From an uncultured Bacteroidota bacterium (GTDB taxonomy: Bacteria; Bacteroidota; Bacteroidia; Bacteroidales; P3), in the NCBI GenBank assembly GCA_900545215.1, contig UQXW01000033.1:1-24964 (forward strand): a stretch of 24,964 nucleotides of DNA. The letters are read 5' to 3'. Positions 1 through 6,785 of the stretch are shown in pieces. A program made the translations under genes and the position numbers. Numbering within the stretch: position 1 is the stretch's first letter; every line of letters starts with the position of its first letter. The notes below the pieces were generated by a model. It saw only the letters and a list, made by a program, of their open reading frames with translations, ran no database searches and was not told where the DNA came from.

Positions 1-65
1 ACAAACCGATAAAGTCAGACTTTGTTTGAATCAGTCCACCAACTTTCTTCGAGCCTCTCACGAAA

Positions 66-893
66 TTGGGGGCGGAAGTAAGAATTTACCGCAAGATGCG
101 TTTCGGTAAATCATTTCTTTCAAAGAACCATTGTCGGAATCACCGAAAGTTGATAGTCATAGACGGAGAAATCGGATACATCGGCTCGACGAATATAACA
201 GCTTACTGCCTTAATTGGCGGGAATTGAATTTAAGAACGACAGAAGAAGCATTGCTTTCCATTCTAAGACGCTCTTTCAAAGACAGTTTCCGCTCTTTCG
301 AACGCTATTCGTTCAATAAAATCGGTACAAAAAGGGATTTGCATACAGGGGATTGGGTCTTCATTCAGGATTTGCCCGGAATTTATCGTCAGAAGATAAA
401 AACGAAATACGAAAGAATGATTTCCAAGGCAGAAAAAGAAATTCTGATAGAAACACCTTACTTTCTGCCGGGGCATGTTTTGAGAAAATTGCTTTGCGAG
501 GCTGCCCAAAGAGGCGTAAACGTCAATGTGGTTACTCCGATACATTCCGACGTTCACGTGGTCGATATAATACGGCGGCATTATCTCGGTTCGCTTCATC
601 AGGCAGGTGTGAAATTGCATTTTTATACCGCAGGCAATCTGCATGCCAAAGGCGTGATGATAGACAACGAAATATTTTCAATCAGTTCTGCCAATTTCGA
701 TTATCGCAGCTTCCGATACCAATATGAATTGGCTCTCATAGGAAAAGAGCCGCAGCTTCTGCCACAATTACAGGAACATTTCGACTCAACATTGAAGTAC
801 TGCACCTCGTTCGATTACGTTTCTTGGAAAAGACGTTCCACCATAGACCGCATAATAGAGTTAATGCTTCTGCCGTTTCGCTATCTTTTTTAG
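66..893 (+). CDS. Phospholipase D / cardiolipin synthase-like protein, 5' end missing or broken
   Basis: The product belongs to the phospholipase D superfamily, most like bacterial cardiolipin synthases, which join phosphatidyl groups at the membrane. Two HKD motifs are visible. The first is H26-x-K28-x4-D33 in HRKLIVID, followed by GSTN. The second is H193-x-K195-x4-D200 in LHAKGVMID, followed by SSANFD. The stretch between them (IETPYFLPG) is also typical. Family members usually have more than 100 residues before the first HKD motif, but here it starts at residue 26. The frame is open only from base 30, because TGA occupies 27-29, and the only nearby start is TTG at 66. The N-terminal part is therefore lost, frameshifted or outside the window. 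Residues encoded from about 45 (FFEPLTKLGAEVRIY) still look like genuine family sequence, so the lesion probably lies in the first 45 bases. It converges with the minus-strand gene at 915. Confidence 0.7.
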   Translation: MGAEVRIYRKMRFGKSFLSKNHCRNHRKLIVIDGEIGYIGSTNITAYCLNWRELNLRTTEEALLSILRRSFKDSFRSFERYSFNKIGTKRDLHTGDWVFIQDLPGIYRQKIKTKYERMISKAEKEILIETPYFLPGHVLRKLLCEAAQRGVNVNVVTPIHSDVHVVDIIRRHYLGSLHQAGVKLHFYTAGNLHAKGVMIDNEIFSISSANFDYRSFRYQYELALIGKEPQLLPQLQEHFDSTLKYCTSFDYVSWKRRSTIDRIIELMLLPFRYLF

Positions 894-914
894 ACCGGAA
901 GAACGAAGCCGCTT

Positions 915-1481
915 TTATCTGTTCAATTCCAACGCTCCGTTTTGGTAAGTATAAAAAATACTTCTGCCGTTCAATATCTCCTCTCGGTCTCCGAAAGGAT
1001 ATAGAACGACGAGAGGGGTTTCAAATGACAAGACATAACGATTCGAAACCTTGATTATCGAGATATACGGCAGTATGCTGTTGTAATCCATTCTGCCTTT
1101 GTCCGTTTTTGTATATGCGGCGACAGGAATACTTCCGCAGAATATTCCGCCCTTACCGTCGATGATAAACATATCGCAGCCCAAACTCACCTCTGCACGT
1201 CTGTTGAGCAGAACCACTGCCCGTTTCTCCTTTGCATTGCCGAACACGGCATATTCCAATTCTTCATCGTAGCTGCCTGTTTCATGCACGAAGTCGTTTA
1301 TCATCAAACGAGCCTTGCCGCCTTTGCCGTTTATGCTTATGCAAATGCTGTCCTTGGAAGATAAACGATATATACTGCGTTCCGAATTTGCCACTTCCGC
1401 CGCTTCAAGCCTTGTATAAGAATACTGTGCCTGCAAAGACAGGCAAGAAAACAACAGAATAAGCAAAGTAAAACGATACAT
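915..1481 (-). CDS. Secreted protein of unknown function
   Basis: I do not recognise this 188-residue protein. It starts with a clear Sec signal peptide (MYRFTLLILLFSCLSLQAQ, cleavage probably after AQA), so it should be periplasmic or outer-membrane associated. The rest is mostly predicted beta-type sequence with no obvious catalytic motif. Its start codon directly abuts the stop codon of the YwqK/MORN-like lipoprotein gene (stop at 1482-1484), so the two are almost certainly co-transcribed from the promoter near 2240. A partnership with that lipoprotein is inferred only from the zero-base spacing. The only unusual residues are two cysteines in the middle region, in LGCDMF and IFCGSI. Confidence 0.7.
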   Translation of the reverse strand: MYRFTLLILLFSCLSLQAQYSYTRLEAAEVANSERSIYRLSSKDSICISINGKGGKARLMINDFVHETGSYDEELEYAVFGNAKEKRAVVLLNRRAEVSLGCDMFIIDGKGGIFCGSIPVAAYTKTDKGRMDYNSILPYISIIKVSNRYVLSFETPLVVLYPFGDREEILNGRSIFYTYQNGALELNR

Positions 1482-2210
1482 CTAATTCCTGCCTTTCAAC
1501 AAAGTTCCGTCCACATCGTATATCTCTATTCCTGCAGGCGTACCGTCCGAAAGGAAATACTCCCATTTTCCGACTTTCACCCCCATCTTATATTGACCGC
1601 TCAACAACAAACCACCCGTTTCCGTATATACCTTATAGGAACTGTCCTGTATTCCGTCTTTATAATAATAGAAAGAGTTCAATTTGCCGTTTTCGAACCA
1701 TGAAGTGGTCTCCCCGTTTGGAATATTACCCTTCATATTTGATATTATGCAAGGTTTGAAACTCTCGAAGAACTTGTAAAACACTTCACCACTGCCACGC
1801 TTCACTTTTATATCGCATAAACCGCCGTCCGAAGCGAAATGAACCTCCAAGACCTTATCCTTGCCGTTCACAATCTCCGTTCCCGCAGTATCATAAACCG
1901 ACCAGTTTTCACCCATGGGGCTATTCGTGAAATCAGCCTTTGAAAACAATTTGCCGTTCTCGAAATAGAACTTCCATATACCGGTTCTCTTGTCCGAAAC
2001 AACTTTGCCCTTGTGCCTTGTCTTGCCGTTCTCGTATAATCTTTCCTCTCCGACCTTCACCTTCACACCGTCTTTTTTCTTCATCACGGCTACAAGTTTG
2101 GCTTTGCCGCTATCATACTTTTCCACCACAGCCTTCTCCGAACAAGAATACAAAACACACAACATTGCAAACAGCAATATCGACAATCTGCCTTTTATTG
2201 ATACCATCAT
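1482..2210 (-). CDS. YwqK/MORN-like repeat lipoprotein
   Basis: This 242-residue protein has several MORN-like repeats of the type ENGKxxxxGxxxxDxxxGxWxxY, for example YENGKTRHKG, DKRTGIWKFYFENGK, ENWSVYDTAGTE, WFENGKLNSFYYY and VGKWEYFLSDG. Databases often label this family 'toxin-antitoxin system YwqK family antitoxin'; in Bacteroidetes many members are lipoproteins of unknown role. The start at 2210 is chosen over an in-frame ATG at 2282 for two reasons. It gives a lipoprotein signal (hydrophobic LSILLFAMLCVLYS before Cys23), and the promoter -7 box TACCTTTG at 2238-2245 lies downstream of the longer start. ATG at 2207 is an alternative. It is followed without a gap by a secreted protein gene. 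An antitoxin function is not supported by anything visible here. Confidence 0.75.
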   Translation of the reverse strand: MMVSIKGRLSILLFAMLCVLYSCSEKAVVEKYDSGKAKLVAVMKKKDGVKVKVGEERLYENGKTRHKGKVVSDKRTGIWKFYFENGKLFSKADFTNSPMGENWSVYDTAGTEIVNGKDKVLEVHFASDGGLCDIKVKRGSGEVFYKFFESFKPCIISNMKGNIPNGETTSWFENGKLNSFYYYKDGIQDSSYKVYTETGGLLLSGQYKMGVKVGKWEYFLSDGTPAGIEIYDVDGTLLKGRN

Positions 2211-2237
2211 AACGTCAAAATTTTTCTCTTTCGGTGG

Positions 2238-2245
2238 CAAAGGTA
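2238..2245 (-). promoter_or_regulatory. Bacteroidetes-type -7 box for the YwqK-like lipoprotein gene
   Basis: Reading the minus strand gives TACCTTTG, a perfect match to the Bacteroidetes consensus TAnnTTTG. It ends 27 bases before the ATG at 2210. No convincing -33 box is visible. Its position shows that the longer reading frame from 2282 is not the real start. Confidence 0.6.
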
Positions 2246-2315
2246 ACCATTTATCACGAGTTTGAGCAGGTAGCTTCCACAAAAAGCGACACCTTTTGGT
2301 TAAGCCGATTCGACA

Positions 2316-2399
2316 GAACGCCGTTTCGGTAAAATGAAACGCCGAAAGAAAAAATTCTTTCGGCGTTTTGCCATGATGAATCGGCGTTCCGTTGCTTGC
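2316..2399. repeat. 21-bp-period KRR array A (four units)
   Basis: Four units begin at 2316, 2337, 2358 and 2379, exactly 21 bases apart. Their cores are GAACGCCG, AAACGCCG, TTTCGGCG and AATCGGCG. Read on the plus strand in one frame they give ERR, KRR, FRR and NRR, each followed by four residues, with no stop. The array fills the gap between the SUI1 gene (ending at 2400) and the promoter region of the YwqK-like gene. It is related to arrays at 6677-6760 and 14520-14603. Confidence 0.7.
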
Positions 2400-2741
2400 C
2401 TATCCGCCTATGCGTTTTGTCTTATAACCTTTGCTTTGCAGGTATTGGGTGATTTTGTCCCTGTGGTCGCCTTGCAACAATATTTCATTGCCTTTGCAAC
2501 TTCCCCCTACGCCGCACTTGGTTTTCAGTTCTTTACAAAGTGAGTTCAAATCTTCTTCCGTGCCGACGAAATTGGTGACAAGGGTTACCTGTTTGCCTGC
2601 ACGTCGCTTTTTATCAAGCTGTATTTTAAGCGTTTGCTGTTGCGGTGGAAGCGTTTCGATGATTTCTTCCTCTTCGTATTGATATTCAAAATCCGGATTG
2701 GTGGAATATACAACACCTGTAAGGTTCTTTTTCTTGCTCAT
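2400..2741 (-). CDS. SUI1/YciH-family translation factor
   Basis: This 113-residue protein is a stand-alone SUI1-domain protein (eIF1/YciH family), expected to act in the cytoplasm at translation initiation on the small ribosomal subunit. The diagnostic region is the C-terminal half: KRRAGKQVTLVTNF, then ELKTKCGVGGSCK, then EILLQGDHRDKITQYL and a final GYKTKRIGG. The basic KxxxGKxVTxV segment and the GxGGSxKxxxIxLQGDH block are the family core. The N-terminal 50 residues are low complexity and acidic (EEEEIIE), as in other Bacteroidetes members. It is the last gene of the minus-strand lipid/envelope cluster, 41 bases after the lipid kinase gene. Length and start (MSKKKN) agree with the family. 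Confidence 0.88.
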   Translation of the reverse strand: MSKKKNLTGVVYSTNPDFEYQYEEEEIIETLPPQQQTLKIQLDKKRRAGKQVTLVTNFVGTEEDLNSLCKELKTKCGVGGSCKGNEILLQGDHRDKITQYLQSKGYKTKRIGG

Positions 2742-2782
2742 GGCTTTAACGGTTCTTGATTTCTTGGTTGAATTCCTTGCTT

Positions 2783-3664
2783 TCAGGGAATTATGATATT
2801 GAGGCTTTTGGGAATAATGTCAAAATGCAAATCCGATGTGTATTCTTTGTATTCTCCGTCTATGTTCACGCCTATTGTCGAATCGTTGTGCAGTATTATT
2901 TCTCTCGCTTGGTAAGTTTCCACATACATGGAGCGATCGAAGTTATGCAGGAAGAGTTGCTGAGCCATCAAAGGAAGCATGGGGAGTGGCGGTTTCTTTA
3001 CGATAATGACATCTATGAGACCGTCTTCGAGGCTTGCCTTGGGGGCTATTTCGGTATTGAAGCCGAATTGGTTGGAATTGGCAAAACTGATAAAGAGTGC
3101 CTGTGTCTCTATCTGTTTGCCGTCGATGGTCAGGTTGTAAGTGTGTTGCTTGTATTGGGGATAGTTTTGTATGACGAGTTTAAGGTAAGGCTGAAATCCG
3201 CGTGTGTGAGTTTTTTCAAATTCTTTGGCAATCAGTGCATCGAATCCTACTCCCGCTATGCTGGCATAGATGTTTTCATTCAACTTTATGCAGTCTATCT
3301 TTGTTGTTTTCAGAGAATTGATTGTTCTTATGGCATCTTCCACCGATAGAGGTATGTTCAGACATCTTGCTAAGCCGTTTCCGCTGCCTGTGGGTATGAT
3401 TGCAAGGCTTACATCCGTGGAAACAAGACCTTTGACGCAATCATTTATCGACCCGTCGCCTCCTACCGCCACCACTATATCGAATCCGTTCAGCACTGCT
3501 GCCAAAGAAATCGCCGTGGCATGATGGGAATAAGACGTATAGCTTATTTGATAATTGAATTTGTCTTTATCCAATAAGGTTTCTACGGCTTTTTCGATTT
3601 TCTTTTGTTTGCCTATACCCGAGATGGGATTGACGATGAACAGTATCTTGCTTTTGGCACTCAT
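2783..3664 (-). CDS. Diacylglycerol kinase-family lipid kinase (YegS/BmrU type)
   Basis: This 293-residue cytoplasmic or membrane-associated lipid kinase would phosphorylate diacylglycerol or a related lipid with ATP. The catalytic-domain motifs appear in the usual order. VNPISGIGK at residues 11-19 is the nucleotide-binding loop, VGGDGSIND at about 67-75 is the GGDGT-type signature with Ser for Thr, and PTGSGNGLAR at 91-100 follows. The C-terminal domain ends with a NIDGEYKEY motif typical of the family. The gene starts four bases after the stop of the LTA-synthase-family gene. Known LTA-type phosphotransferases release diacylglycerol from phosphatidylglycerol, so a kinase recycling that product is a plausible partner; this link is inference. 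The start MSAKSKILFIVNP places the first motif where the family has it. Confidence 0.9.
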   Translation of the reverse strand: MSAKSKILFIVNPISGIGKQKKIEKAVETLLDKDKFNYQISYTSYSHHATAISLAAVLNGFDIVVAVGGDGSINDCVKGLVSTDVSLAIIPTGSGNGLARCLNIPLSVEDAIRTINSLKTTKIDCIKLNENIYASIAGVGFDALIAKEFEKTHTRGFQPYLKLVIQNYPQYKQHTYNLTIDGKQIETQALFISFANSNQFGFNTEIAPKASLEDGLIDVIIVKKPPLPMLPLMAQQLFLHNFDRSMYVETYQAREIILHNDSTIGVNIDGEYKEYTSDLHFDIIPKSLNIIIP

Positions 3665-4092
3665 GTCTTTAATTGTGAGTTTTGTTGCTTATGATGCTGT
3701 TGTTGTATTGCTGTATTATTGCTTCGGTGAACCTCTTGTGCTTTTCGGCAATGGCAGGTTCCTTGGAAGATATGTCGTTCTGCAAATGAGGATCTTGCTT
3801 CACGTTATATAGCTCAATGGCAAAATCTTCTTTGTATTTGCTTAGATAATCGCCTATCAACAACAGATATTCTCCGTTGGTGTAATAGATATAGTAATGC
3901 GGCAAAGGTGAAAAGGCACTCCTGCCGAAACAGAATATATCGTCGTCAAGGTGCAACAAATCGGCGATTGTAGGATATATATCTATTTGTTGCATTGTTT
4001 GTTTGCTGACCAATGGTGTCTTGATGTCGGGGTGGTAGATTATCATCGGTATTCGGAAAAGACCTAACTGCGTTTTGAATTCTTCTTGCGAG

Positions 4093-4126
4093 GTGATGGC
4101 ACTGTGGTCTGCCGTTATGATGAACA
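4093..4126. repeat. 34-bp direct repeat, copy A, flanking inserted segment
   Basis: This is identical to 4157-4190, offset by exactly 64 bases. The copies encode the end of the catalytic ITADHSAI region of the broken phosphotransferase gene. Because 64 is not a multiple of three, the duplication causes the frameshift. Confidence 0.97.
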
Positions 4127-4157
4127 CTTTTTCCATGGAGGATATAACGGCACCATG
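4127..4157. repeat. 31-bp segment that is a perfect inverted copy of 4519-4549
   Basis: The reverse complement of 4127-4157 equals 4519-4549 with no mismatch. The source encodes the FFHGGYNGTM region of the same gene. Together with the flanking 34-bp duplication it makes up the 64-bp insertion. Confidence 0.97.
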
Positions 4158-4190
4158 TGATGGCACTGTGGTCTGCCGTTATGATGAACA
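4157..4190. repeat. 34-bp direct repeat, copy B
   Basis: Perfect copy of 4093-4126. On the coding (minus) strand this copy comes first and is in the correct frame with the upstream part of the gene. Confidence 0.97.
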
Positions 4191-4518
4191 AAGTGTTTGC
4201 AAACCAGTCTCTTTTGGAGGCTTCATCAAAAAATCTCTTCAATGCGTAATCGGTGTAACCCACGGTTTCGTGTACTATCATGGTTCCTTTCGGAAAGCGT
4301 CCTTTGTGTTGTTCCGGTATGCTGTAAGGGTGGTGGGAGGAAAGCGTGAAGAGTGCGGTGGCAAAGGGCTTTGATAATGTATCGAGTTGCTTTACCATGT
4401 ATTGAAGGAAGGGTTCGTCGTATATTCCCCAGTTTCCGTCATAGTCTTTGTCGTTATTATACTCGTTTTTACCGTAATAGTATCTGAAACCGACTTTTCG
4501 GGTATAGTTATCGAAATT

Positions 4519-4549
4519 CATGGTGCCGTTATATCCTCCATGGAAAAAG
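4519..4549. repeat. Source of the 31-bp inverted copy
   Basis: In-frame coding sequence for the HGGYNGT motif of the phosphotransferase. The inverted copy lies about 390 bases downstream in the coding direction, at 4127-4157. Confidence 0.95.
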
Positions 4550-5659
4550 GCTGTCGCATATCCGTGTGAAGCGAATGCGGAAGCGATGGAACCGAGTTCG
4601 TTATCGCCGTAACAGCTTGTGAGATAGCTTTCCTCCATCATCAAAGGAAGAGAGGATAAGACGGCGGGAATACCGTCTATGGACTTTTTGCCGTTGGATA
4701 ATCCTTGAAAAACAATGGATTGTTTGGCAAGAGAGTCAAGGAAAGGGGTATAGCTTGTGCCGTTGGTATTGTATGTTTTAAGGTATTCGGCAGAGAAACT
4801 TTCCAATATTATGACTACGATATTGGTTTTGCCGACTTGAAGCGCTGTGGCGAAGAGACTGTCTGCCCAAGTACTTTGTTGAGGCTTTATATATGGGTTA
4901 TATATCTTGTTTACATCGTTTTGCGAGAAGAATTGTTTCTTTTCCAAGGTTGGTTTGCCGAATGTACGGTAGAGGGTGAACGGTGTATTGAGAACGAGTG
5001 CCGTGTTCTGGGTGCTTGCATACCGACTTGCGTGCATAAGGTTGAGAGGGCGGGTTTGCAATCCTCCTCTCTGCGCAATCACAAGCAGTGGCACAACAAT
5101 GATAAATACTATGCTTTGAATGAAAAAGGCTTTTTTTGAAAATGTTGCATATTCGGTTCTATTTCTGCGGCGTAAGAATTTATCGGCTAAAATGAATACT
5201 GCCAATAAAACGATGAAAATCACGACTATCTGCCAATAGTCTCTGAGGAATTGGGGTATCAGTTCTTTGAAATCGCCGCCTACGCCCAAGTATCTCGTTA
5301 TATCTGCGGTTAATCTCTTGAAAGTAAAACGATAGTATCCCGTATCGATAAGGTTGACGACCATCATGAAGATATTGCCTGCGTAGAAAAATGTATTTTC
5401 TATGTATCTGTAAACCATCTCCGACTTTCCGGGGATAGGCAAGAGGCATAAAAGAAGATAGGGTGCAAGGAAGACGCTTAGGGAAGAAAGGGCGTATCTT
5501 GTGCAACCGAGAAAAATTTTGAAGAAAGAGCCGAAACCATCTATTTGAAATAGGTTTGCGTTCAACAGATAGAAGGCTGTTTGTGTCAGATAGAGGAATA
5601 TGAGAGACAAGAGGTATCTCTCGATAAGCAGTTTGTAAGATGCCGGTATTTTTTTCATT

Positions 5660-6721
5660 TTAGCGTTTTTGAGGTTTGTATTCGGATGCTTTCAAGATAA
5701 GTTCCGAGTCGGTTGTTCGAAACAAGCTGTCAAGCGTTATGGGGTTCTTTCCCATGTATGCCTGTACTATTCTGTAGCCTATGTAGTTTCCTATTCTCGA
5801 AGGCGAGCCTGTTATTCCTTTTGTGGTAGGTCCTTCGGCTATTAGGGAGAGATATTTTGTGCGGTCTTTGTTATAGAGAAGTCGGTTTTGGATTATATAA
5901 CTCCATATATTGTATTCGTTGTCCTCAACCCACTTTTGTTGTTCCTCGGTGTAGCGGAGAATGTTGTGTAGCGGGGTCTTGGGCAAGAGGGCTGCCACGG
6001 CGTATGAATATTTGCCGTCATCTATTATGCAATCCAATAATGTGGCATCGGGATTTTGGTTTTGAAGCGGAATGTCCTTGAAGGTGATTTCTTGAAGGTA
6101 GGTTCTGATATAGTCAGGTGCTATATTGTCTCTTGTGAGCGTGGTTTGCAGATACTTGGGCATTGATTTATAGTAAGGGTGTTCCGATAAGGAGTCCATG
6201 CAATAGGCATCTATGCTTATGGTACTGAATTCCGGATAAACGAGTATGCGGTTTTGATAAACGAATGAGTATTCGGCAGGTCCTACGATAAGAGTATAAA
6301 TATCTGTTTTGCAAGTGTCCCGATGTATTTTGCGTATTTTAGGAAGTGCTTCGGAGAGTGCGTCTTCCAAAAATTTCATATCGGGATAGTGCTGCTTTAC
6401 AACATTATATACTTTCTTCATTTCCGTATCTTCCACAAAGGCTTTGACAACAGCCATATATTGCTTGTCGCCAAGGCTTGCGGCAAACATGGGCTTGAAG
6501 TTCTTCTCTATGGAAAGCAAGTGCTGTTCCGTTGTTTGTTTGCTTGGAGCGAAGAGAGCTTGTTCAAAACGGTGTATCGTGATTTGCTCTTTCTCGGTTT
6601 TATCATCGCCGAACAAGGTTTTATCGCTTTGTGTTTCCCGTTTGGAACAAGAAGTTGCAAACAAGGTACATAGAAGCAGTAAAATAAGTCTCCGTTTTAT
6701 TTTTTTGTTTCTTCGTTTCAT
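5660..6721 (-). CDS. gldB: GldB-like lipoprotein (gliding/type IX secretion associated)
   Basis: This 353-residue lipoprotein resembles GldB, an essential gliding-motility lipoprotein of Bacteroidetes; homologues also occur in non-gliding species with a T9SS. After the signal peptide (basic KRR-rich start, LILLLLCTLFATS, lipid-modified Cys25), the family-like features are the early segment ITIHRFEQALF, the repeated pattern of FVxQNRILVYPEFSTISIDAY, and the C-terminal GNYIGYRIVQAYM. The start at 6721 (MKRRNKK) is preferred over the in-frame ATG at 6805. The longer form overlaps lpxD by 20 bases and puts 28 extra hydrophilic residues before the signal peptide. The start lies inside a 21-bp-period repeat array (6677-6760), which supplies the positively charged part of the signal peptide. 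It is followed after one base by the phosphotransferase gene and preceded by lpxD. The symbol is by resemblance only. Confidence 0.75.
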   Translation of the reverse strand: MKRRNKKIKRRLILLLLCTLFATSCSKRETQSDKTLFGDDKTEKEQITIHRFEQALFAPSKQTTEQHLLSIEKNFKPMFAASLGDKQYMAVVKAFVEDTEMKKVYNVVKQHYPDMKFLEDALSEALPKIRKIHRDTCKTDIYTLIVGPAEYSFVYQNRILVYPEFSTISIDAYCMDSLSEHPYYKSMPKYLQTTLTRDNIAPDYIRTYLQEITFKDIPLQNQNPDATLLDCIIDDGKYSYAVAALLPKTPLHNILRYTEEQQKWVEDNEYNIWSYIIQNRLLYNKDRTKYLSLIAEGPTTKGITGSPSRIGNYIGYRIVQAYMGKNPITLDSLFRTTDSELILKASEYKPQKR

Positions 6722-6760
6722 TGGATTATTTCTTCGTTTTAATTTCGTGAAACGCCGTTC
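6677..6760. repeat. 21-bp-period KRR array B (four units), overlapping the gldB-like start
   Basis: On the minus strand four 21-base units start at 6760, 6739, 6718 and 6697, with cores GAACGGCG, AAACGAAG, AAACGAAG and AAACGGAG. In the gldB frame they read ERRFTKL, KRRNNPM, KRRNKKI and KRRLILL. The segment TTTCACGAAATTAAAACG in the first two units closely matches TTTCAGCAAATTAAAACG in array C (14520-14603). The second unit ends with the ATG used as the gldB-like start. Confidence 0.7.
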
Positions 6761-6785
6761 TGATTTATCGTTGGGCTGCAAGGGT

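Larger units (their letters stand above)
3669..5658 (-). pseudogene. LTA synthase-family membrane phosphotransferase/sulfatase, broken by a 64-bp insertion
   Basis: The gene encodes an alkaline-phosphatase-superfamily enzyme of the LTA synthase/phosphoethanolamine transferase group. About five N-terminal membrane segments (roughly residues 10-200) precede an extracytoplasmic catalytic domain. Visible active-site motifs are ILESFSAEY (metal ligand Glu286), SNGKKSIDGIPA (likely nucleophile Ser326) and ITADHS (Asp496-His497). The frame is lost right after TADHSAIT: one frame runs 3946-5658 (570 aa with a spurious 69-aa tail), and the remaining C-terminus lies in another frame ending at 3669. The break coincides with a 34-bp tandem duplication (4093-4126 and 4157-4190) enclosing an inverted copy of 4519-4549. 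Removing 64 bases restores one frame of 641 residues, so an intact ancestor is certain. It sits between the gldB-like and lipid kinase genes with 1-4 base gaps. The in vivo substrate is unknown. Confidence 0.85.

Noticed and set aside
27..29. TGA read as tryptophan, which would leave the first gene open
   Set aside because: nqrA, the permease, rluA-family and NlpC/P60 genes all end at TGA in the expected place, so the standard code applies.
2316..2399. Arrays A, B and C as CRISPR repeats
   Set aside because: Units are directly abutting with a 21-bp period and share only an 8-base core. There are no unique spacers of constant length and no cas genes.
2334..2543. A 69-codon plus-strand frame starting in array A
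   Set aside because: Two thirds of it is antisense to the well-supported SUI1 gene; its basic start is just the repeat.
3669..4166. Separate small sulfatase gene beginning at 4166
   Set aside because: It is the frameshifted C-terminus of the phosphotransferase. Its apparent N-terminus is the inverted inserted segment.
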